A DNA stretch of 64,000 nt from JALZCH01 sp036387135 (lineage in GTDB: Bacteria > Acidobacteriota > Blastocatellia > Pyrinomonadales > Pyrinomonadaceae), in contig DASVUH010000067.1 of NCBI GenBank assembly GCA_036387135.1, positions 71,552 to 135,551 on the forward strand, in the 5' to 3' direction. Below the pieces are notes generated by a model that saw only the letters and a list, made by a program, of their open reading frames with translations, had not been told where the DNA came from and searched no databases. The position numbers and the translations under genes were made by a program. Shown in pieces: positions 1 through 7,293 of this stretch; position 1 is the first letter of the stretch; every line of letters begins with the position of its first letter.

Positions 1-873
1 GTTAGCGCCGGGAAATTGCTGAACGTTAAAATTTGAATCGTTTGAAAAGCTTTTCAGCGTATCGGGCGACAGATTAACCGTCATCGGAGCGAGCTGAACT
101 CTGCCCGAACGCAGCTCGGCTTGCAGCGAATTGGCGTCGGCGATAACGCGGACGCGCAACTGTTTGATATTCGGCGCGCCTTCCCAATATTCGTCGTTAG
201 CCGCCAGCTCGACGAAATTGTTCGCTGAATCATAGCGCACGAATTTGTAAGCTCCTGTTCCGGGCGGCGGCGTGTAAACGCCCGGATTCGGAGTTGATCC
301 CGGTGCGTTGTTGTTCGAGCCTGTACCGATTTGGCTGTTTTCCGGCAAAATCGGAATCGCCACGAGATTTGCCAAAAGGTTGTTTTTCAAAGCCGGTCGC
401 GCGATTCTGATAGTTAAAGTTTTCGCGTCCGGCGCGGTTATCTCCGTAATCATCGGCGTCCTTTGCCCGTTGATTGTTTCAAAAAATGAAGCGGCTTTCG
501 GGCTGCTGAGTTTGAGCAGCGAATCGAGCGTATATTTTGCGTCGGCGGAAGTCAGCGGTTTGCCGTCGTGAAATTTTATATTGTCCCGCAGAGTAAATGT
601 CAGCGTTAAATTGTCGAAAGACGATTGAATATCGCCCGCAGCGTCGCCGACATACTCAAAATTTTCATTTTTCTTAACCAACGCGTTGTACATCAAAGTG
701 CGAATGCGTTCGGCATTTGCGGGAACGCTGCCCGCGCCCAAAAAATCGAGCGTATCGAAATTGCCGTCGAGCGCAATTGTAAAAGTGTCGCTTGCGCGGC
801 GGCAGGCTGGGGAAGCGGTAAAAATTAGGGTGATAACTGCAAATAAAAAAAGTAATTGAAAACGATTTCTCAA
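1..873 (-). CDS. Peptide ABC transporter substrate-binding lipoprotein (SBP family 5), partial
   Basis: Translation of the minus strand gives 291 residues with no stop before the left edge, so the C-terminus is missing. The start is a TTG at 873-871, seven bases after a GGAGG, and it overlaps the nagZ stop (TTGA), which indicates translational coupling. A hydrophobic leader ends in a lipobox-like S-P-A-C near residue 25, so it should be a lipid-anchored periplasmic protein. Family 5 features follow: an early stretch about numbers of fates 'TLDFLG', then 'FTLRDNIKFHDGKPLTSADAKY', the conserved segment in which substrate-binding proteins of peptide transporters resemble DppA/OppA, and 'GTGAYKFVRY'. 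It would deliver oligopeptides to the two permeases encoded upstream at 2.9-4.8 kb. Substrate is not determinable. Family assignment is firm. Confidence 0.9.
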   Translation of the reverse strand, partial: MRNRFQLLFLFAVITLIFTASPACRRASDTFTIALDGNFDTLDFLGAGSVPANAERIRTLMYNALVKKNENFEYVGDAAGDIQSSFDNLTLTFTLRDNIKFHDGKPLTSADAKYTLDSLLKLSSPKAASFFETINGQRTPMITEITAPDAKTLTIRIARPALKNNLLANLVAIPILPENSQIGTGSNNNAPGSTPNPGVYTPPPGTGAYKFVRYDSANNFVELAANDEYWEGAPNIKQLRVRVIADANSLQAELRSGRVQLAPMTVNLSPDTLKSFSNDSNFNVQQFPGAN

Positions 874-2018
874 ATTTTTCCTCCGTAGCTGTAATCGAGT
901 TTTTTATTCAATTCGGCGATTTTGTCGGATAACTCTCCAAAACGGTTCGGATCAAATTCGTGAGGCGGTTTCAAGAGCGATTTTACTTCGCCGATTCGCT
1001 GCAAGGATTCGTCGAGCCGTTCCATCTTCAGCTCTCCCGCGCGAAAGCCTTCGAGCAGAGAATAATAGCTTTTCCGCACGGCTTCGAGCGACGAGCAAAT
1101 CAAAATCATATCTTCACCGGCTTGAAACGCGGCTCGCGCGGCTTCTTCAATCGAACAATGTCTTAAAATCGCGCCCATTTCCAAATCGTCTGTCAAAACG
1201 AGGTGTTTGTAACCAAGCTCGATGCGGAGCAACTTGGTGACGACATCGAAATTAATCGAAGCCGGTGTCAGACGCCCGCCGAGCTGTCCGGTCGAAAGAT
1301 TGACTCTCGGAAAACCGCCGTGCGAAACCATCACGCAGCGCACGCGGTCGTCCTCGTCCTGACGATAGACAAACAGCTCGATGTACGGCGCGAGGTCTTG
1401 TGTGACGAGATCGTCGTGCGTGAGATTGACAATCGGCATCTCGTCGTGCGAATCAACTTCGCCCGCCCCGATGCCTGGAAAATGTTTCAAGCAGCCGAGA
1501 ATGCCCGTGCGCTGCAAACCGCGCAGATAAACCATCGAATAACCGAGAACTTCGCCGGGCGAGCGCCCGAACGAGCGCGAATACAAACCGTTTGACAGCA
1601 AATCGCGTTCGGGCGTCATAATCTCCATTACCGGCGCGAAATTCATATTAAAACCGAGAATCCGCAGCATCTCGCCTGTAATCGAACCGAGAGTGCGCGC
1701 GGCGGCAACGTCGCCGTGCTGGCGAATCACGCGCGGCGGCGGCATCGGCGTCGAGATTCGCCGCAGACGGTCAACTAAACCGCCTTCCTGATCGAGACTT
1801 ATAATCGGCAGAACGGGCAAAATTTCCCGAATATCGTCAATAAATTTGCGGGTTTGATCGAGTCGGCGAACGTTGCGCCCGAAGAAACAAACTCCGCCCG
1901 GTTTTATTTCTTCGAGCACCGCGCGCGTTTCCGCGTCGGCTTCGGTGCCGGGCAAACCAACGAATAAAAGCTGCCCGACTTTTTGTTCGAGCGGTAGAGA
2001 AAGCAAAGTTTCAAGCAT
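870..2018 (-). CDS. nagZ: Beta-N-acetylhexosaminidase NagZ (glycoside hydrolase family 3)
   Basis: 382 residues, no signal peptide, so probably cytosolic. GH3 NagZ removes GlcNAc from 1,6-anhydro-MurNAc muropeptides during cell-wall recycling. Visible motifs: D-Q-E-G-G at residues 76-80, K-H-F-P-G-x-G at 178-184 followed by D-S-H (189-191) carrying the His of the family's Asp/His general acid-base dyad, and T-D-D-L-E-M around 276-281 holding the Asp nucleophile. Length is typical to slightly long for single-domain NagZ. The last codon overlaps the TTG start of a peptide-binding lipoprotein, and peptide permease genes lie 1 kb upstream on the same strand, which together suggest muropeptide or peptide salvage. 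Other GH3 glycosidases are possible but the KHFPG/DSH pair favours NagZ. Confidence 0.88.
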   Translation of the reverse strand: MLETLLSLPLEQKVGQLLFVGLPGTEADAETRAVLEEIKPGGVCFFGRNVRRLDQTRKFIDDIREILPVLPIISLDQEGGLVDRLRRISTPMPPPRVIRQHGDVAAARTLGSITGEMLRILGFNMNFAPVMEIMTPERDLLSNGLYSRSFGRSPGEVLGYSMVYLRGLQRTGILGCLKHFPGIGAGEVDSHDEMPIVNLTHDDLVTQDLAPYIELFVYRQDEDDRVRCVMVSHGGFPRVNLSTGQLGGRLTPASINFDVVTKLLRIELGYKHLVLTDDLEMGAILRHCSIEEAARAAFQAGEDMILICSSLEAVRKSYYSLLEGFRAGELKMERLDESLQRIGEVKSLLKPPHEFDPNRFGELSDKIAELNKKLDYSYGGKI

Positions 2019-2150
2019 TAATTAAACTTTTGGAGAGTCGGCGAAAACTTATCGCAAATTTTGGCGGATTAAAAAAGATTTGGCAAGTCCGTTTTTAAAA
2101 CAAAGCTGAAATGGCACAGCGGCGGACACAGGCGAAGCCGGTTATTTCAT

Positions 2151-2197
2151 TAAAAGAAAAGCTCGACTTTTATGATAAAAGTCGAGCTTTTCTTTTA
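2151..2197 (-). terminator. Strong hairpin terminator
   Basis: Two perfectly complementary 22-base arms (2151-2172 and 2176-2197) with a 3-base loop; the ends of the arms are A-rich/T-rich, so the transcript of either strand would finish in a U-rich run. It lies 20 bases after the stop of the minus-strand gene at 2218-2772, whose transcript it most likely ends. Confidence 0.8.
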
Positions 2198-2217
2198 ATA
2201 CAACTGATTTTCGAGGA

Positions 2218-2772
2218 TTATTTTCTCGTGAAAACCATTTCCATCGAGTTCGTTCCGCGCGGCGATTCGACATCGCGTTTGACGGTCAAAGTCTTGCCGT
2301 CCGCGCTCAATTCCCAGGTTTCTTTTACGGAAATTGTCGCTTGTCCATTCGGAGAATCAATCGTCTGCGTGCGCAAAAGATTGAGCTTGTTGTCTTTTTC
2401 AACTTTGGCTTTGAGCATGGCTTGCCCGCCCATCGCGCCTTCGGTAGTTGTTTCCTTGCCTTCCAAACTGTAAACGGTCGTCCCGTCTCCTCCGCCGAAA
2501 CCGCCGCGCATTCCTCCGCCGCGATTTCCGCCTCCGCCGCCTGCCGGAGCGCCCTCCGGCGGCGCTGCGCGTTTGGTTGTGGTTTCGACTTTTAATTCTT
2601 TATCGGTTTGCGTGACTTTCAAAGTCATCCCTTCAATTCGGGAACGCTCACCGAGCTTTGATTTGCTCGCGTCGAGCGTCCATTCGCCGGAAAAATCCGA
2701 CTTCTTGGATTGTGCCGCCGCGCCGATTGCAAAAAGGCAAACAAACGCGAAAAGTATCGCTAAATTTTTCAT
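2218..2772 (-). CDS. Secreted Gly-rich protein of unknown function
   Basis: 184 residues from an ATG at 2772 with an upstream AGAGGAG; a longer in-frame start 63 bases earlier has no such site. Residues 1-21 form a signal peptide ending A-A-A-Q. The mature part opens with D-F-S-G-E-W-T-L-D and continues with short alternating hydrophobic beta-strand-like stretches, a pattern seen in many small lipocalin-like secreted proteins of Acidobacteriota. A low-complexity Gly/Arg-rich insert (about residues 78-96) interrupts the middle. The gene sits between the permease genes and nagZ on the same strand but has its own ribosome site and a strong terminator, so it may be transcribed separately. I do not recognise a specific function. 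Confidence 0.7.
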   Translation of the reverse strand: MKNLAILFAFVCLFAIGAAAQSKKSDFSGEWTLDASKSKLGERSRIEGMTLKVTQTDKELKVETTTKRAAPPEGAPAGGGGGNRGGGMRGGFGGGDGTTVYSLEGKETTTEGAMGGQAMLKAKVEKDNKLNLLRTQTIDSPNGQATISVKETWELSADGKTLTVKRDVESPRGTNSMEMVFTRK

Positions 2773-2935
2773 TTTGATTTTCTCCTCTGGAATTTTTAGA
2801 AAGTAGCCTGATTTTAAGACACTTGGAAACCGCATTTGGTTACTAAAATGCAGCGTAAAGTTTTGTAAAAATAAAACAGCCGGAAAACCGACCGTTTGAA
2901 ATTCTCATTAAATTGTGAAATGTGGAGTCGCGGTT

Positions 2936-3751
2936 TTATCTTTTCCGTTGTTTCGGATCAAGTAATTCGCGCAAGCCGTCGCCGATAAAATTGAAAGCCA
3001 AAACGGTTAAAGCGATGACGATGCCGGGAAACAGGAGAACGTGCGGAGCGTTTGCCAGAGTGTCGAGTCCGCGCGCTTCTTCGATCATTGTTCCCCACGA
3101 AGGCGCGGGCGGCGGAATCCCCAAACCAAGAAAAGAAAGCGACGCTTCGGACAAAACCGCTCCCGCCATTCCGAGGCTCGCTTGAACAATCAAAGGCTGA
3201 ATCGCGTTTGGCAAAATATGAACAAATAAAATCCGCCAATCGCTCGCGCCGAGAGCGCGAGCGGCTTGGACGAAATCGTATTCCCTGACTTTTAAAACCT
3301 GCCCTCGCATTACGCGCGCATAGCCGACCCAGCCGATAATGCACAAAGCCAAAATCAGTTTTCCCAAACCCGCACCGAGAAACGCGACGAGCGCAATCGC
3401 CAAAAGCAAACCCGGAAACGCGAGAAAAACGTTGAAAAGATAACCCGAAAGAAAACGGTCGAGCCAGCCGCCGTAAAAACCAGCGAGCGCGCCCAAGACC
3501 GAACCGATAACAGAGGAAACCGCGACAACAATAATTCCGACTTCGAGCGAAATCCGCGCTCCGAAAACAACGCGCGAAAAAACATCGCGCCCCAGCGCGT
3601 CCGTGCCGAACCAATGCTCGGCGGAAGGCGCGGCAAAACGCATCGCCAGATTTTGCGCCGAAGTATCATGCGTGGCGATAAACGGCGCAAAAATGGCAAC
3701 AATCACCAAAATTACCGCAACCGCAATTCCAAAATAAGTTAAACGATTCAT
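2936..3751 (-). CDS. dppC: Peptide ABC transporter permease, DppC/OppC type
   Basis: 271 residues from ATG 3751 (a TTG directly before it is also in frame). One N-terminal membrane helix precedes the OppC-type segment H-W-F-G-T-D-x-L-G-R-D-V-F-S-R (about residues 47-61), then four to five further helices. The cytoplasmic EAA loop is clear: A-A-R-A-L-G-A-S-D-W-R-I-L-F-x-H-I-L-P-N. This is the inner-membrane partner of DppB for dipeptide, oligopeptide or nickel uptake. It follows dppB after a 76-base gap occupied entirely by a 7-bp-unit inverted repeat, and no normal Shine-Dalgarno is seen because that repeat runs up to the start codon. No ATPase subunits are visible in this window. The family is certain, the substrate is not. 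Confidence 0.92.
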   Translation of the reverse strand: MNRLTYFGIAVAVILVIVAIFAPFIATHDTSAQNLAMRFAAPSAEHWFGTDALGRDVFSRVVFGARISLEVGIIVVAVSSVIGSVLGALAGFYGGWLDRFLSGYLFNVFLAFPGLLLAIALVAFLGAGLGKLILALCIIGWVGYARVMRGQVLKVREYDFVQAARALGASDWRILFVHILPNAIQPLIVQASLGMAGAVLSEASLSFLGLGIPPPAPSWGTMIEEARGLDTLANAPHVLLFPGIVIALTVLAFNFIGDGLRELLDPKQRKR

Positions 3752-3753
3752 CA

Positions 3754-3833
3754 ATCGTGAATCGTGAATCGTGAATCGTGAATCGTAGTTGAATTTAAAA
3801 AACTATTTACGATTTACGATTTACGATTTACGA
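3754..3833. repeat. Heptameric inverted repeat filling the dppB-dppC gap
   Basis: On the plus strand ATCGTGA is repeated four times (3754-3781) and followed by a variant ATCGTAG (3782-3788). After 17 bases TTTACGA is repeated four times (3806-3833). The second block is the reverse complement of the first apart from one base per heptad, so the dppBC transcript can form a stem of about 28 bp with one A-C mismatch every 7 bp. The right block contains the last sense codon and stop of dppB and the left block abuts the dppC ATG, so folding should cover the dppC translation start. Regulatory role is inference. Confidence 0.85.
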
Positions 3834-4811
3834 CAATCTGATTCGCGGGTCGAGCCAGCGATAAACCCAATCGGTTAAAGTGTTAGCCAAAATATACGTA
3901 ACGCTGATAACCAGAACGCAGCCTTGTACGAGACGATAATCGCGCTTGCCGATTCCGTCTTCTAAGAGCAGCAAGCCTAAGCCTTGCCAGCCGAAAATGC
4001 GTTCGGTAATAATTGCGCCCGCGAGCAGCACGCCGAGCTGCAAACCCAAAATCGTGACGACCGGAATCAAGCCGTTTTTCAAAACGTGCTTGTAAATCAC
4101 GACTCTTTCCGATAAACCTTTAGCGCGCGCCGTGCGAACGTAATCTTCGCCGAGTTCTTCGATCACGGACGAACGCACCATTCTGGTTAAAATCGCCGAG
4201 AGCGCCGCGCCTAATGTGAATGCGGGCAAAATGATGTCTTCGGGATTTTCGCTGCCCGTCGGCGCAAACCAGCCGAGCCTGACGGCAAACAGAAAAACAA
4301 GCGCCGGACCGATGACAAAGCCCGGCATGCTGATTCCCAAAAGCGCGAAAAACGAAGCGAAATTATCAATCAGCGAATTTTTATTCGTTCCGGCTAAAAC
4401 CCCAAGTGGAATCGCAATCGCGACGGCAATCAGCATCGCGGCAAGCGCCAGATAAATCGTCGCCGGGTAGCGTTCGAGAATCATATCCAAAACCGGGCGG
4501 TCGGTTCTAAACGAAGTTCCCAAATCGCCCTGCAACAGATTTGCCCAATAATCTACATAACGGTTGTCCGCGCCATGCCATTCAAAACCTTTCTCTCCAA
4601 AAGCCGAAAAGAAAAACGCCGGGCGGTCAAGCCCGTGTTTAGCGCGAAAAGCGGCGTATTGTTCGGCGGTCGCCTGATCGCCCAAAATCGCCTGCGACGG
4701 ATCGCCCGGGACAAGCTCGATTAAAAGCGTGACGAGCGAAACGACCGTCCAGACGACGAGCAGAAAAAGCGCGAAACGGCGCACAAAGCTGAAAATTTTG
4801 TGTCGGTTCAT
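3828..4811 (-). CDS. dppB: Peptide ABC transporter permease, DppB/OppB type
   Basis: 327 residues from ATG 4811 (an in-frame TTG lies just upstream). An N-terminal helix is followed by the OppB-type motif V-P-G-D-P-S-Q-A-I-L-G (about 36-46), a periplasmic insert, and five membrane helices. The EAA loop reads R-T-A-R-A-K-G-L-S-E-R-V-V-I-Y-K-H-V-L-K-N. It forms the inner-membrane channel with DppC. It starts 11 bases after the menG stop, so menG-dppB-dppC look like one transcript. Its final codons lie inside the heptad repeat that separates it from dppC, raising the possibility that the repeat invaded the 3' end of the gene. The assignment is firm, the transported peptide is unknown. Confidence 0.92.
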   Translation of the reverse strand: MNRHKIFSFVRRFALFLLVVWTVVSLVTLLIELVPGDPSQAILGDQATAEQYAAFRAKHGLDRPAFFFSAFGEKGFEWHGADNRYVDYWANLLQGDLGTSFRTDRPVLDMILERYPATIYLALAAMLIAVAIAIPLGVLAGTNKNSLIDNFASFFALLGISMPGFVIGPALVFLFAVRLGWFAPTGSENPEDIILPAFTLGAALSAILTRMVRSSVIEELGEDYVRTARAKGLSERVVIYKHVLKNGLIPVVTILGLQLGVLLAGAIITERIFGWQGLGLLLLEDGIGKRDYRLVQGCVLVISVTYILANTLTDWVYRWLDPRIRLS

Positions 4812-4821
4812 CAACCTGTTT

Positions 4822-5565
4822 TCATCCCAATTTTTTTTTGCCCGATTTTTTTTCGCCTAAATGAATTGCGGCGATGCCGCCGGTTAGATTCTGAAATTCT
4901 ACACGGTCAAAGCCTGTTTCGGCGAGCATTTTCGCCAATTCTTTTTGATTCGGAAACCGCTGCACCGAGTCGGGCAGATACTCGTAAGCTCCGCGCGAGC
5001 CGGAAACCGCTCCGCCGATTCTAGGCAAGACCGTCGTAAAATAAAAGTTAAAAATTTGGCGAAAACCGGGAACGATCGGACAGGAAAATTCTAAAATCGC
5101 AAGCCGACCGCCCGGTTTTAAAATTCTGTGCAGCTCAATTAAACCGTCCTGCCAATTCGCCAGATTCCGCAGACCGAATGCAATAGTCGCGGCGTCAAAG
5201 CGATTGCTTTCAAACGGCAGACTTAGAGCGTCGCCTTCGATATAGGGAATTGCGGTTTGATTTTTGGCGTTTTTTTGAAAAGCGATTTGGAGCATCGGGC
5301 GGCAAAAATCCGTTCCGATGATTTTTGCCGGCGAGTTTTTTTGTAATTCGAGCGATAAATCGCCCGTTCCGCAAGCGACATCTAAAATGAGCGCGTTCGG
5401 ATTTTTCAAAACATCAGTGAGCTTTTTCCCGACGAGACGCCGCCACCGTTTGTCTGTGTTGGCGGATAAAAAATGATTTAAAAAATCGTAACGGCGGGCG
5501 ATTCCGCCGAACATTTCGCGCACCGCTCTGGCATGTGCGATTTCGTTTTCAGTTCTTGTCGCCAC
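4822..5565 (-). CDS. menG: Demethylmenaquinone methyltransferase (UbiE/MenG family)
   Basis: 247 residues, a normal length for the family. The S-adenosylmethionine-binding motif I D-V-A-C-G-T-G-D-L is at residues 62-70. The UbiE/COQ5 signature Y-D-F-L-N-H-F-L-S (26-34) and a second signature R-I-L-K-P-G-G-R-L-A-I-L-E-F-S are present. The enzyme performs the last methylation of menaquinone synthesis in the cytosol or at the membrane face. In a presumed aerobic or respiratory acidobacterium menaquinone is the expected quinone, so MenG is preferred to UbiE. A Lys-rich tail (K-K-S-G-K-K-K-L-G) ends the protein. It is the first gene of a run with dppB and dppC, an unusual partner set with no obvious functional link. 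Confidence 0.92.
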   Translation of the reverse strand: MATRTENEIAHARAVREMFGGIARRYDFLNHFLSANTDKRWRRLVGKKLTDVLKNPNALILDVACGTGDLSLELQKNSPAKIIGTDFCRPMLQIAFQKNAKNQTAIPYIEGDALSLPFESNRFDAATIAFGLRNLANWQDGLIELHRILKPGGRLAILEFSCPIVPGFRQIFNFYFTTVLPRIGGAVSGSRGAYEYLPDSVQRFPNQKELAKMLAETGFDRVEFQNLTGGIAAIHLGEKKSGKKKLG

Positions 5566-5603
5566 TTTATAAATTCAGGAAAATATCACAAATGAAAAAC
5601 GCA

Positions 5604-5700
5604 AACTATCAACTCTACACTGTAAACTATAAACTGTCTTGCAAAGAAACAAAGGTTTTCTGCAAGACAGTTTATAGTTGAGAGTTGACAGTTGATAGTT
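5604..5700. repeat. Long hairpin made of degenerate 7-bp units
   Basis: Left arm 5604-5643 consists of five heptads (AACTATC, AACTCTA, CACTGTA, AACTATA, AACTGTC) plus TTGCA. The right arm 5661-5700 starts TGCAA and continues GACAGTT, TATAGTT, GAGAGTT, GACAGTT, GATAGTT. The arms are complementary over 40 bases with about five mismatches and a 17-base loop. It lies between the start of menG (5565) and the stop of the M16 gene (5739), both on the minus strand, so it may end or protect the M16 transcript. The architecture matches the element at 3754-3833. Confidence 0.85.
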
Positions 5701-5738
5701 GTGGATCAATCCTAATTTTTGAAAAAGTTTTGCAGCTT

Positions 5739-7067
5739 CTATTTTTTGCTTCCGTGAGCGTCAATTTGCGGCTGAATTTTTTCGGCGTCGCCGACAATGA
5801 CGATTGCCTGCGGAACGTCTTTAAACAGTTTTGCGGCAATGCGTTCGGCATCTGCCGCAGTCACCAATTTCGTCGAATTTAACCGTTCGCTCGCGGCGGG
5901 TGTTTTGAACGTTTCAACATCCATCCATCGCTGCGAAGCGGTTTCCGGTTTTGCCAACTCGGTTTGCAGCGCGTTTAAAATCTCGTTTTGAGTTTCCGAA
6001 AATGCTTTCGCGTCAATTTTTTCGCTCGCGGCTCGATTGATTGCCGCGCGGAGCGCGCTTAAAGTTTGCGCCGCTTTTTCGGTCGAAACCGAAGCACGGA
6101 CGATCAGCTCGCCGGGCAAAACGTGCGCGATGTGTTCGACCTGAACCGCGCCGAATTCGGTTTGCAATTTTCTTTCGAGCGATTTCGCCCAAATCGCCGC
6201 CGCAATCGAATCCTTGTCGTTTTGCGCCAGCCCGCGAACGGCAATTCGGATTTCCGCCGTTTCCGCATCCGCCGTGTCAACAATCAAAATTTTTGAATCG
6301 GGCGCGTCCGGCTGCCGAAACGTCGAAAGTAGCGGTTTGTCGGCTTTTTTCCACGAGCCGAAAAACTGTCGTACCGCGCGCAAAGCGTAATTTTCTTTGA
6401 CGTTGCCGATAATGATGAGCGACGAATAATCGGCGTTTAAAAAGCGGTCGCGGGCGAAAATTAAATCGCCGTATTCGATTTTGGCGAGCGTTTCAGGCGT
6501 TCCGGCGGCGGCTTTGCCATACGGGAACTCTCCGTAAAGCCTACGGCGTATGGCTAAATCGGCAATCGCAGCCGCGTTTTTGCTTTCTTCCTGCGCTTGC
6601 CGCAGACGCGCTTCGCGCACTTTTTTGAAATTTTCCGGCGTAATCGGCGGCGCGACGACGGCATTCCGCACGGCGTCGAGAATTCTTTCAAATTCTTCGT
6701 CGTTTCCCGTCGCCGTGATTTCGATAAAATCGTAATTGGTCGTGACGTTTAAAGAGCCGCCCAAATCTTCTTCAAAAAACTGTTTTGTTCCTTCGTCGGG
6801 AATCAATATGTCGCCGAGCAGCCGCATCGTGCCTGATTTCTGCGCCGGATCAAACGTTGCGCCCGCGTTGACGCGGAGCTTGACGGTGATTTTTTCGCTT
6901 TTCGGTTCGGGCAGAAGGAAAACTTTCAGACCGTTTAAAATTTGTTCTTTTCTCGGTTCGCGCACGTATTGAGCGTGAGCAACCGAAAAGGCGCTAGCCG
7001 CCGTCAAAACAAGCAGCACAAGACGCGAAAAATTTCTAAATTCGAGCAAACTAATTTTAAGTTTCAT
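5739..7067 (-). CDS. Secreted M16-family protein lacking the zinc site
   Basis: 442 residues with a signal peptide (about 1-32, ending A-H-A-Q). It has the M16 fold pattern: an opening strand Q-I-L-N-G-L-K-V-F-L-L, the segment Y-G-E-F-P-Y-G-K-A near residue 180, F-L-N-A-D-Y-S-S-L-I-I-I-G-N-V and a C-terminal half with D-A-E-R-I-A-A-K-L. The HxxEH zinc motif is replaced by G-T-M-R-L-L-G-D in the expected position, so it should not be a peptidase by itself. Family members of this kind act as the non-catalytic partner of an active M16 subunit. No active partner adjoins it; an active/inactive pair is at 20.1-23.0 kb. A periplasmic or surface location is inferred from the leader. Confidence 0.8.
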   Translation of the reverse strand: MKLKISLLEFRNFSRLVLLVLTAASAFSVAHAQYVREPRKEQILNGLKVFLLPEPKSEKITVKLRVNAGATFDPAQKSGTMRLLGDILIPDEGTKQFFEEDLGGSLNVTTNYDFIEITATGNDEEFERILDAVRNAVVAPPITPENFKKVREARLRQAQEESKNAAAIADLAIRRRLYGEFPYGKAAAGTPETLAKIEYGDLIFARDRFLNADYSSLIIIGNVKENYALRAVRQFFGSWKKADKPLLSTFRQPDAPDSKILIVDTADAETAEIRIAVRGLAQNDKDSIAAAIWAKSLERKLQTEFGAVQVEHIAHVLPGELIVRASVSTEKAAQTLSALRAAINRAASEKIDAKAFSETQNEILNALQTELAKPETASQRWMDVETFKTPAASERLNSTKLVTAADAERIAAKLFKDVPQAIVIVGDAEKIQPQIDAHGSKK

Positions 7068-7181
7068 TGCACCAAAGATTCTGAGAGAATATTAATCAAG
7101 TTTAGATTTCCCGAAAGCAGCCGGTCAACGCTAAAAGGCATCAAAAAATGGATTCCAAAACGCCGCATATATTCTCCATGT

Positions 7182-7210
7182 TTCAAATTCGCGGCAAACA
7201 GCGTTATAAT
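7182..7210 (+). promoter_or_regulatory. Probable sigma-70 promoter for the TonB-family gene
   Basis: A -35-like TTCAAA (7182-7187), 17-base spacer and a consensus -10 TATAAT (7205-7210), giving a leader of about 75 bases to the GTG start at 7294. The -35 box matches consensus in four of six positions. Confidence 0.45.
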
Positions 7211-7293
7211 CCGGCAACGAGCCGCTTCCGAGACCGGTTTGATGCGGTTAGAATCCTAAAAGTTAGTTTCCGTTAGTGAAAGGTAGAAAACAA

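Noticed and set aside
2958..3614. Minus-strand open frame of 218 codons
   Set aside because: It is the out-of-frame shadow of the DppC gene, with an Arg/Phe-rich composition that is not protein-like.
3754..3833. A CRISPR-like array from the repeated 7-mers
   Set aside because: Units are 7 bp with no spacers between them, and the two blocks are inverted; no cas gene nearby.
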